DNA of 64,000 bases, from positions 744,001-808,000 of the forward strand of contig JBMNMA010000004.1 in assembly GCA_050953105.1 (NCBI GenBank), in the 5' to 3' direction. Positions 41,308 to 49,256 of the stretch are shown here, piece after piece. A model generated the notes under the pieces. It was given only the letters and a program-made list of their open reading frames with translations. It made no database searches and was not told the DNA's origin. Every line of letters starts with the position of its first letter. Within the stretch, counting starts at the first letter, position 1. Source of the stretch: UBA1206 sp050953105 (GTDB lineage Bacteria; Bacillota; Clostridia; Oscillospirales; CAG-382). The position numbers and the translations under genes are program-made.

Positions 41308-41996
41308 AAATTCACGGACTACAAAAGCTAACCCTCCTTGACTATCCCGGCAAAACCGCCTGCACCGTATTCACCCCCGGCTGCAATCTCCGCTGCCCGT
41401 TCTGCCACAATTCCTCCCTTGTTACCCACATTGACGACAGGGCGGAGATATGGGAAGAGGAGTTTTTTGCATTTTTAACAAAGCGCCGCGGGATACTTGA
41501 CGGAGTATGCATAACCGGCGGCGAACCACTTTTACAGCCCGACATTAAGGAATTCATGGCCAAAATAAAGGGCATGGGCTTTTCCGTAAAACTTGACACC
41601 AACGGCACCAGACCGGAGGTGCTTGAAGATATCATTACTTCCGGCCTTGCCGACTATATTGCCATGGACATTAAAAACTCCCCCGAAAAATATGAAAAGA
41701 CCTGCGGTGTCAATACGGTTAAAATGGAGGATATTTATAAATCCATAAGCCTTATCATAAGCTCCGGTATAGACTACGAATTCCGCACCACCGCAGTGGT
41801 AGGACTTCACGAAGTGTCAGATTTTTATGAAATGGCAAAAATGATAAGAGGGGCAAAGGCCTATTTTATTCAAAATTTTGTGGATTCCGGGGACACAATA
41901 ACTGGTGGATTTAGTTCTTTTAGTGAAAATGATTTGCATAAAGCGAAAGCAAAAGCCTTGGAAATACTGGAAAATGTCGGATTAAGGGGAATTTGA
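41304..41996 (+). CDS. nrdG: Anaerobic ribonucleotide reductase activating enzyme
   Basis: A radical-SAM activase that installs the glycyl radical in NrdD under anoxia. The 230-residue chain has CTVFTPGCNLRCPFCHNSSL near residue 18, with the CxxxCxxC ligands of the 4Fe-4S cluster. It also has the GGEPLLQPD and DTNGTRPEVLE motifs and the DIKNSPEKYE segment. Start ATG overlaps the previous stop. A regulatory region of about 130 bases with NrdR-like boxes separates it from nrdD. Confidence 0.9.
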   Translation: MKIHGLQKLTLLDYPGKTACTVFTPGCNLRCPFCHNSSLVTHIDDRAEIWEEEFFAFLTKRRGILDGVCITGGEPLLQPDIKEFMAKIKGMGFSVKLDTNGTRPEVLEDIITSGLADYIAMDIKNSPEKYEKTCGVNTVKMEDIYKSISLIISSGIDYEFRTTAVVGLHEVSDFYEMAKMIRGAKAYFIQNFVDSGDTITGGFSSFSENDLHKAKAKALEILENVGLRGI

Positions 41997-41998
41997 CA

Positions 41999-42055
41999 CA
42001 TCAATATTTTGTGGGGTGTATGGGTAAAATTCACAAAAAACACAATATCTTGAAA
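41999..42055 (+). promoter_or_regulatory. Two NrdR-box-like sites before nrdD
   Basis: Site 1 CATCAATATTTTGTGG (41999-42014) and site 2 ACACAATATCTTGAAA (42040-42055) both match the core CWATATnTWG of the NrdR box. Site 1 is the better match and site 2 the weaker. Their centres are 41 bp apart, about four helical turns, as NrdR pairs usually are in whole-turn spacing. They lie just upstream of the nrdD promoter. The nrdR gene is not in the window. Confidence 0.6.
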
Positions 42056-42062
42056 TCATCTA

Positions 42063-42091
42063 TTGACAAGATGTTGCCGATGTGTTATTAT
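42063..42091 (+). promoter_or_regulatory. Predicted promoter of nrdD-trxB
   Basis: TTGACA (42063-42068), 17-bp spacer, TATTAT (42086-42091), 38 bases before the nrdD start and just after the NrdR-like boxes. Confidence 0.7.
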
Positions 42092-42128
42092 AATCCCACT
42101 AACGAAAAGAAGAGAAGGGGAACGACAA

Positions 42129-44531
42129 ATGTTTCAGGTAGTAAAACGGGACGGCCAGGTTGCCGACTTTAATATTTCCAAAATCGCAAATGCAATAAAG
42201 GCGGCTTTCAACGCCAAAGAAAAACAATATAACGATAATATTATTGACTTTCTCGCCTTAAAGGTTACCGCCGACTTTGAACCTAAGATAAAAAACGGCA
42301 AAATCCACGTTGAGGACATTCAGGACTCGGTGGAAGCGGTGCTTATAAAGGCAGACTATGCCGATGTGGCAAAGGCCTACATTCTTTACAGAAAACAGCG
42401 TGAAAAGGTGCGTAACCTAAAATCCACCCTCCTTGATTATAAGGATCTGGTAAACAGCTACGTTAACGCTGCCGACTGGCGTGTTAAGGAAAATTCCACC
42501 GTTACCTATTCGGTGGGCGGCCTTATATTGTCCAACTCGGGTGCAATAACCGCCAACTACTGGCTTTCCGAAATTTATGACAATGAAATTGCCGACGCCC
42601 ACCGGAACGCCGACATTCACCTTCACGACCTGTCCATGCTTACCGGCTACTGCGCCGGATGGTCGCTTAAGCAGCTTATAAAAGAGGGCTTAGGCGGTGT
42701 TCCCGGCAAGATTACCTCCAAGCCGGCAAGCCATCTTCCCACACTTTGCAACCAGATGGTTAACTTCCTTGGCATTATGCAAAACGAATGGGCAGGGGCA
42801 CAGGCATTCTCATCCTTTGACACCTACCTCGCTCCCTTTGTCAAGGTTGACAACCTCTCGTATGACCAGGTTAAAAAGGCAATCGAATCCTTTATTTTCG
42901 GCGTCAACACCCCCTCACGCTGGGGAACTCAGGCACCCTTTTCCAACATAACCCTTGACTGGACGGTTCCGCCCGATCTTGCCAACGAACGCTGCATTAT
43001 AGGCGGCAAGGAAACCGATTTCTGCTATAAAGACTGCAAAAAAGAAATGGATATGATAAACAAAGCCTTTATCGAAATTATGATTGAAGGCGACGCCAAC
43101 GGCAGAGGATTCCAGTACCCCATTCCCACCTACTCAATAACCAGAGATTTCGACTGGTCAGAAACCGAAAACAACCGGCTGCTGTTTGAAATGACAAGCA
43201 AATACGGCACACCCTACTTCTCCAATTATATAAACTCCGACATGGAGCCTTCCGACATCCGCAGCATGTGCTGCCGGCTCCGCCTTGACCTTAGAGAACT
43301 TCGCAAGAAATCCGGCGGCTACTTCGGCTCCGGCGAATCCACCGGCTCAATAGGGGTTGTTACCATTAACATGCCCCGTATAGCCTATCTTTCCGACAGC
43401 CCCGAAGAATTCTACAAGCGTCTTGACAAGGTAATGGATATTGCCGCAAGATCGCTTAAGATAAAGCGTAACGTTATATCCAAGCTCCTTGACGCCGGCC
43501 TTTATCCCTACACCAAGCGTTATCTGGGAACACTGGACAATCACTTCTCAACCATCGGTCTTGTGGGCATGAATGAGGCAGGGTTAAACGCAAATTGGCT
43601 TAGAAAGGATATGACACACAAGGAAACCCAGGAATGGACCAAAGAAGTGTTAAGGCATATGCTTGACAGGCTTGCGGACTACCAGGAAAAATACGGGGAT
43701 TTGTATAACCTTGAAGCTACCCCCGCAGAATCCACCGCCTACCGCCTGGCAAAGCACGACGTTGCCAGATATCCTGATATTATAACCGCCAGCGACAATG
43801 CCAAGGCTCCCTACTACACCAACTCCTCCCACCTTCCCGTGGGCTATACCGAGGACGTGTTTGAGGCCCTTGACGTTCAGGACGAAATTCAAACCCTTTA
43901 CACCTCCGGCACCGTGTTCCATGCTTTCTTAGGTGAAAAGCTGCCCGACTGGAAAGCCGCGGCAAACCTTGTCAGAAAGATTGCCGAAAATTACAAGCTT
44001 CCTTATTACACTTTATCCCCCACCTATTCGGTATGCTGCAACCACGGCTACATTAAGGGCGAGGTTTACTCCTGCCCCGACTGCGGCGAAAAAACCGAGG
44101 TTTATTCCCGCATAACCGGCTACTACCGTCCCGTTCAGAACTGGAACGACGGCAAAGCCCAGGAATTCAAAGACAGAAAAGAATATGTTATAGAACATTC
44201 CCACCTTAAGGACAAAAAGAATTATAATTCAAAAGCCGGAGAAAATAATTTAGAAAATTCCCAAGTAAAAGGTGATACGGCAATGAATGAAAATACCGAT
44301 TTTGTCTATCTGTTTACCACAGCCACCTGCCCCAAGTGCAAAACAGTAAAGCTGTTTATGGAAAAGGACGACGTTGACTATATCCCCGTCGATGCCAATG
44401 ACAACCCCGAACTGGCAAGGAATTTCGGCGTAACCCAGGTTCCCACCCTTATCGTTTCAAAGGGCGGCAAAATGACCAAGTACGACGACGTTTCCAAAAT
44501 CAGAGCCTATATTGAGACAGTCAAGGGGTAA
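42129..44531 (+). CDS. nrdD: Class III ribonucleotide reductase fused to glutaredoxin-like domain
   Basis: An 800-residue anaerobic ribonucleoside-triphosphate reductase. The ATP-cone domain is at the N-terminus (QVVKRDGQVADFNISKIANA). The barrel follows, with DLSMLTGYCAGWSL. A C-terminal zinc site (CCNHGY, CPDCGEK) precedes the glycyl radical loop RITGYYRPV. After a Lys/Asn-rich linker (about 700-718) the chain continues into a thioredoxin/glutaredoxin domain of about 80 residues with TTATCPKCKTVKLFM. AGAAGGGG supports ATG 42129 over an upstream ATG at 42063. trxB follows three bases later, so the fused domain probably delivers reducing power. Confidence 0.92.
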   Translation: MFQVVKRDGQVADFNISKIANAIKAAFNAKEKQYNDNIIDFLALKVTADFEPKIKNGKIHVEDIQDSVEAVLIKADYADVAKAYILYRKQREKVRNLKSTLLDYKDLVNSYVNAADWRVKENSTVTYSVGGLILSNSGAITANYWLSEIYDNEIADAHRNADIHLHDLSMLTGYCAGWSLKQLIKEGLGGVPGKITSKPASHLPTLCNQMVNFLGIMQNEWAGAQAFSSFDTYLAPFVKVDNLSYDQVKKAIESFIFGVNTPSRWGTQAPFSNITLDWTVPPDLANERCIIGGKETDFCYKDCKKEMDMINKAFIEIMIEGDANGRGFQYPIPTYSITRDFDWSETENNRLLFEMTSKYGTPYFSNYINSDMEPSDIRSMCCRLRLDLRELRKKSGGYFGSGESTGSIGVVTINMPRIAYLSDSPEEFYKRLDKVMDIAARSLKIKRNVISKLLDAGLYPYTKRYLGTLDNHFSTIGLVGMNEAGLNANWLRKDMTHKETQEWTKEVLRHMLDRLADYQEKYGDLYNLEATPAESTAYRLAKHDVARYPDIITASDNAKAPYYTNSSHLPVGYTEDVFEALDVQDEIQTLYTSGTVFHAFLGEKLPDWKAAANLVRKIAENYKLPYYTLSPTYSVCCNHGYIKGEVYSCPDCGEKTEVYSRITGYYRPVQNWNDGKAQEFKDRKEYVIEHSHLKDKKNYNSKAGENNLENSQVKGDTAMNENTDFVYLFTTATCPKCKTVKLFMEKDDVDYIPVDANDNPELARNFGVTQVPTLIVSKGGKMTKYDDVSKIRAYIETVKG

Positions 44532-44534
44532 ACC

Positions 44535-45446
44535 ATGTACGACATTATTATAGCAGGGGGAGGGCCGGCGGGACTTACCGCCGCCCTCTATGCCCTTCGT
44601 GCCAAAAAGAAGGTACTTATTATAGAAAAATCCGCCTTTGGCGGACAGATGACCTCCTCTCCTAAAATCGAAAATTATCCCGGTTATGAAAGCCTTTCGG
44701 GCCTTGACCTTTCCGACAAAATGCTTGAACAGGTGCTGTCAAAGGGCGCCGACATTGAGCTGGCCGAGGTGGTGGAGGTAAAGGACGGCAGCGTAAAAAC
44801 CGTTGTAACCGATTACGGCGAATATCAGTCCAAAGCGGTAATCATTGCCACCGGTGTGGTCCACCGCCATCTGGGACTAGACAGGGAAGAGGAATTTGTC
44901 GGCCGGGGCGTCTATTACTGCGCCGTCTGCGACGGCGGCAATTTTAACGGCCGGGAGGTTATCCTTGTAGGCGGGGGGAATTCCGCCCTGCAGGAAGCAG
45001 TCCTCCTTTCCGACATTTGCCATAAGGTAACAATAGTTCAAAACCTTGACGATTTCACCGGCGAAGCCGCCATGGCTGCCATAGTTAAGTCAAAACCCAA
45101 TATAAGCTGTATTTTTTCCTCGGTGGTTACCGAAATTATCGGCAACAAAGAGTTTGAAGGTGTTGTAATTAAAAACACCAAAACCGGTGAGGAAAGCAAA
45201 ATTAAAGCCGACGGTATGTTTATTGCTATCGGTTTAATTCCCAAAAACAAGGCCTTTGAAAACGTGGCCCCCCTTGACAAATGGGGCTATTTTGATATAA
45301 ATGAAAGCTGTGTATCCCCGGTGCCTGGCATTTTCGTGGCCGGCGACTGCAGGTCGAAAAGAATACGGCAGATAACCACCGCCGTTGCCGACGGCTCTTG
45401 CGCCGCCCTTGCCGCCTGTGACTATATAGACAGATTAAGCGTTTAG
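44535..45446 (+). CDS. trxB: Thioredoxin-disulfide reductase
   Basis: A 303-residue flavoprotein that moves electrons from NADPH to thioredoxin- or glutaredoxin-like proteins. It has the FAD loop IIAGGGPAGLTAALYALRA, the redox pair CAVCDG in YYCAVCDGGNF, the NADPH loop ILVGGGNSALQEAVLLS and the closing FAD motif VAGDCRSKRIRQITTAVADG. It starts three bases after nrdD-glutaredoxin, so it is well placed to feed that fusion. Usual length, complete. Confidence 0.95.
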   Translation: MYDIIIAGGGPAGLTAALYALRAKKKVLIIEKSAFGGQMTSSPKIENYPGYESLSGLDLSDKMLEQVLSKGADIELAEVVEVKDGSVKTVVTDYGEYQSKAVIIATGVVHRHLGLDREEEFVGRGVYYCAVCDGGNFNGREVILVGGGNSALQEAVLLSDICHKVTIVQNLDDFTGEAAMAAIVKSKPNISCIFSSVVTEIIGNKEFEGVVIKNTKTGEESKIKADGMFIAIGLIPKNKAFENVAPLDKWGYFDINESCVSPVPGIFVAGDCRSKRIRQITTAVADGSCAALAACDYIDRLSV

Positions 45447-45498
45447 AAGCATCATTATTTAAGTTTCAATATACTTAATTCAAAAAGGATGGTGTATC

Positions 45499-47559
45499 AT
45501 GAGTAAACTCTTAAGGCTGATTTTGCCGGCGTTACTTATCCTTTCGCTTTCCGTTGCACTTGTCGCCTGCGGCGGGGATACGGGTAGTGACAACAGCTCT
45601 ACCCCGGCATCATCTTCCCAGCAGACCACATCGTCAAAAGGAGAAGACTCCACAACATCTGAGGAGGAATCACAGGTGGAAGATAAGGAATCCCTTGTTG
45701 TAGCCCCACTGCCCGAAGGTGTCGAAGGCTCGGCAGCCTATACCGTCAAGGTTAGATACGGCGACGGCGAGGAGGTAGAGGTTCCCTGTTATAAAGCCAA
45801 AGTGGGGAAAGAGTCTATTTCCTATGAAGGCGAAGGGGAAATCGCCACCGATGAAATGGCTTTCTGCTATTTTGAAAGCGACTTTTCTAAATCGGTTTAT
45901 GTAACCGTAACACCCTCGGCGGATTTTGAAAAATGCGTCATCCGTCCCATGGCAAGCGGCATTCAGTTTACCGAAAGCGACGGCAGCATAACCTTTGAAC
46001 TTAAAAAGGCAGCCAAGCTTTCTGTGGAATTTGACGACGAAATTTATACCAACCTTTTCATTTATGCAGACAACCTCCAAACCGAAGAGTTTGATGAGGA
46101 CGACGAAAACGTAATCTATTACGGTCCCGGCGTACATAATGCAGGGCAGATAAACCTTACCACCGGAAAAACCCTGTATCTCGCTCCCGGTGCCGTGGTT
46201 TATGGCAACGTTGTGGCTGAAAATGCCGAAAACATAGCCATAAAGGGCAGGGGAATTTTATGCGGCAGCAAGCTTTCCCACCGCATGGATGCCGACCGTA
46301 CCATGCTTTGCACCATTAACAATTCCAAAAACGTCACTATAGACGGGGTTATATTCCTTGATTCCCCCACATGGACACTGCGGCTGTATGTCTGCGAGGA
46401 CGTTACCATCAATAATATCAAGCAGATTTGCTGGTATTACAACTCCGACGGCATTGACGTATGCAGCGGCAAGAACGTTACCATAACCAACTGCTTCTTA
46501 CGTAACTACGACGACAATATATCCATAAAGGCCTTCGAATCGAAGGATAACTCAAACATAAAGGTTTCCGACTGTATTCTCTGGGCCGACTGCGCTCACA
46601 ATATGCTGGTAGGGCCGGAAGCACAGGCAGCCGACTATGAAACCCAATATACCGGCATTTCCTTTAAGAATATAACAGTCCTTGAACAGAACGAAAAAAG
46701 CGACTTCTACAAGGGTGTTATGGCAATAACCTGCACCGATAACGCGGTCTTTTCCGGTATTTCCTGGGATAATATTAAAATCGAAAGAATGTCAAACGGT
46801 GCGGTTATAAACTTCCGCTTTTCCGACGACTACGGCACCTACACCGGTAAGTCCATAAGCGGTGTTGTTGTTAAAAACGTCACCTGCAACGCCGTTCCCG
46901 CAAGAGGGGACAGCATACTCGGTCTTGAGGACAGTTTTATAACCGATGTTTCAATATCCAACTATGTGGTAAACGGTAAGAAAATAACCTTTGAGGACCA
47001 CAACTTCACCGGCGATTTCGGCTACATTTCCGCCCTTATTATAGACGGTGATGAAAGAAGGGTTACCTCTGGTATCGAACAGCTGGGCAAACCTCCCTAT
47101 GTCAAGGTGGAAGCCGGCGCCCAGGGCAACGGAACCGTTAAAGCCACATTATCCCCCGAGCTCTTTGAAGCGGGCAAAACCTACACCATAACCGCTATTG
47201 CCAAATTCGATAACATAGACAACTCTGTAGGTCAGGCGGGAGTCGGCCTCGGCTTCGTAAACTACTACATTTTTGATACGGCAGATAATCTGATGTCTTT
47301 CAGCGACTTTGCCAACTCCACCTCCGGCAGCGTAGGCTGGCGTAAATACACCGCCACCTTCACAGTTCCCGAAGGACACGGGAAAATAACCGTTGCCATA
47401 GGCTTATGGGAAGCCGGCGGCATAGTGTCTTGTTCAGAGGTTGAACTGCTGGATTCCGACGGCAATATCGTGTTCTTTGAAGACTTCTCCTATGGCATTG
47501 ATGAAGTGTGGGTAGAAGAAGGCGATCCCAAATCTGTGGAGGTTATAACGGAGGAGTAA
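45499..47559 (+). CDS. Surface lipoprotein with right-handed beta-helix, GH28/GH49-like
   Basis: A 686-residue lipoprotein (lipobox LVAC near residue 23, Ser/Thr/Glu tether). A short beta domain comes first, then a parallel beta-helix (about 230-480) with repeating turns such as IKGRGILCGSKL, NNSKNVTIDGVIFLDSP, GIDVCSGKNVTITNCFLRN and YDDNISIKAF. The DD motif and layout recall polygalacturonase (GH28) and dextranase-type (GH49) glycosidases. A C-terminal beta-sandwich (about 540-680) may bind carbohydrate. Substrate is unknown. It is followed by a GH2 gene, three bases after the stop. Confidence 0.75.
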   Translation: MSKLLRLILPALLILSLSVALVACGGDTGSDNSSTPASSSQQTTSSKGEDSTTSEEESQVEDKESLVVAPLPEGVEGSAAYTVKVRYGDGEEVEVPCYKAKVGKESISYEGEGEIATDEMAFCYFESDFSKSVYVTVTPSADFEKCVIRPMASGIQFTESDGSITFELKKAAKLSVEFDDEIYTNLFIYADNLQTEEFDEDDENVIYYGPGVHNAGQINLTTGKTLYLAPGAVVYGNVVAENAENIAIKGRGILCGSKLSHRMDADRTMLCTINNSKNVTIDGVIFLDSPTWTLRLYVCEDVTINNIKQICWYYNSDGIDVCSGKNVTITNCFLRNYDDNISIKAFESKDNSNIKVSDCILWADCAHNMLVGPEAQAADYETQYTGISFKNITVLEQNEKSDFYKGVMAITCTDNAVFSGISWDNIKIERMSNGAVINFRFSDDYGTYTGKSISGVVVKNVTCNAVPARGDSILGLEDSFITDVSISNYVVNGKKITFEDHNFTGDFGYISALIIDGDERRVTSGIEQLGKPPYVKVEAGAQGNGTVKATLSPELFEAGKTYTITAIAKFDNIDNSVGQAGVGLGFVNYYIFDTADNLMSFSDFANSTSGSVGWRKYTATFTVPEGHGKITVAIGLWEAGGIVSCSEVELLDSDGNIVFFEDFSYGIDEVWVEEGDPKSVEVITEE

Positions 47560-47561
47560 AC

Positions 47562-49196
47562 ATGATCATTCCCCGCCCCGAGCACCCCAATCCCATTTTC
47601 CAAAGGCAAAACTGGCAAAACCTAAACGGCATATGGCAGTTTTATTGCAAAGAAGTTCCGGAAAAAAGAGAAATCCTCGTTCCTTTCTGCCCAGAATCAA
47701 CCCTTTCCGGGGTGGAATACACGGGTTTTATGAAAAATCTTGTGTACTCAAGGCCATTTGCCGTCCCGAAGGGATGGAGGGGTAAAAATATAATATTACA
47801 TTTCGGTGCGGTTGACTATCATGCTGCAGTTTATATAAACGGCATACTTGCCGGAACTCACAAGGGGGGTTACACCCCCTTTGAGTTTGATATAACCGCT
47901 TTTGTGCATGAAGGGGAAAACATACTGACTGTAAATGTAACCGACGACCTTATGTCAGGAAAACAGCCTTCGGGCAAGCAGTCAAAGGAGCTAAACTCCT
48001 ACGGCTGCTTTTACACCCGCACCACCGGCATATGGCAGACGGTGTGGCTTGAAGCCGTGCCGGAAAAGCATATAAAAACCCTAAAAACCACAACCGATAT
48101 GGCAGGCAACGTAAGGCTTGAGGTTGAAACCACCTCCAGCGGCGTTGTTTCCGCCTCGGTATGTTATGCCGGCAGGGAAATTGTCAAAACATCCGGCGAA
48201 GGAATAATTAAATTTCAAGTCCCAGAAATTCATCTTTGGGACGTCGGACAGGGGAATTTATATGACCTGACGCTGACCTATGGCGAAGATACGGTTTATT
48301 CCTATTTCGGACTGAGGTCGGTTGAACTCAAAGACGGTGCCTTTCTCCTAAACGGCAGAAAGGTGTTCGGCAGATGGGTGCTGGACCAGGGATTTTATCC
48401 CGACGGTGTCTATACCGCCCCCACCGATGAGGAATTGCAAAATGATATAATTTATTCAATGCGTCTTGGCTTTAACGGAGCAAGGCTTCATCAGAAGATA
48501 TTCGAACCCCGTTTCCTCTACCACGCCGACAGACTGGGTTATATGGTGTGGGGCGAGCATGCCAACTGGGGACTTGACATATCGTATAAGGAATCGGTGG
48601 AGCATTTCCTGCCCGAATGGCTGGAATGTCTGGCAAGGGATTATTCCCATCCCGCCATAATCGGCTGGTGCCCCTTTAACGAAACCTGGGACTATGAAGG
48701 GAAAATCCAGTGCGACGAGGTGCTACGAATAGTCTATAACGAAACCAAGAAATTTGACCGCACTCGTCCCGTCATTGACACCAGCGGTAATTATCACGTT
48801 GTTACCGACATTTTCGACATACACGACTACAACCAAAGCATAAACGAGTTTTCGGACCATTATGAGGGTAATAAAGTTTTCCTTAATTTTACCGAACGCC
48901 AGACATATAACGGCGAACCCTACTTTGTCAGCGAATACGGGGGAATAAAATGGTCTGATGACGAAACCGGCTGGGGATACGGCGACGCCCCCAAGTCAAG
49001 GGAGGAGTTTTTAGACCGTTACACCAGACTTACAACAGCACTACTTAACAATAAAAACGTTTTGGGATTTTGCTACACCCAGCTATATGACATAGAGCAG
49101 GAGCAAAACGGCCTTTTAACCTACCGCCGTGATTTTAAGTTTAATCCCGAAATAATATATAAAATCAACACCCAAAAAGCCGCAATTGAAGATTAA
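47562..49196 (+). CDS. Family 2 glycoside hydrolase
   Basis: A 544-residue GH2-type enzyme (beta-galactosidase/beta-glucuronidase group), without export signal. The N-terminal sugar-binding beta-sandwich has SRPFAVPKGWRGKNIILHFG and GYTPFEFDITAF. The TIM barrel has the acid/base glutamate in GWCPFNETWD and the nucleophile glutamate in YFVSEYGG. GGAGG before ATG 47562 fixes the start; this is the second gene of a pair with the beta-helix lipoprotein. Substrate not known; the pair suggests a polysaccharide first cut outside and finished inside the cell. Confidence 0.88.
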   Translation: MIIPRPEHPNPIFQRQNWQNLNGIWQFYCKEVPEKREILVPFCPESTLSGVEYTGFMKNLVYSRPFAVPKGWRGKNIILHFGAVDYHAAVYINGILAGTHKGGYTPFEFDITAFVHEGENILTVNVTDDLMSGKQPSGKQSKELNSYGCFYTRTTGIWQTVWLEAVPEKHIKTLKTTTDMAGNVRLEVETTSSGVVSASVCYAGREIVKTSGEGIIKFQVPEIHLWDVGQGNLYDLTLTYGEDTVYSYFGLRSVELKDGAFLLNGRKVFGRWVLDQGFYPDGVYTAPTDEELQNDIIYSMRLGFNGARLHQKIFEPRFLYHADRLGYMVWGEHANWGLDISYKESVEHFLPEWLECLARDYSHPAIIGWCPFNETWDYEGKIQCDEVLRIVYNETKKFDRTRPVIDTSGNYHVVTDIFDIHDYNQSINEFSDHYEGNKVFLNFTERQTYNGEPYFVSEYGGIKWSDDETGWGYGDAPKSREEFLDRYTRLTTALLNNKNVLGFCYTQLYDIEQEQNGLLTYRRDFKFNPEIIYKINTQKAAIED

Positions 49197-49201
49197 ATAC
49201 A

Positions 49202-49230
49202 AAAAATGAGCCTGCCAAGGCTCATTTTTA
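49202..49230. terminator. Intrinsic terminator after GH2 gene
   Basis: AAAAATGAGCC (49202-49212) pairs with GGCTCATTTTT (49219-49229); the A-tract before and T-tract after allow both directions, which fits the convergent gene on the minus strand. Confidence 0.9.
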
Positions 49231-49256
49231 CTTTTATTAAAATTTATATTAATAAC

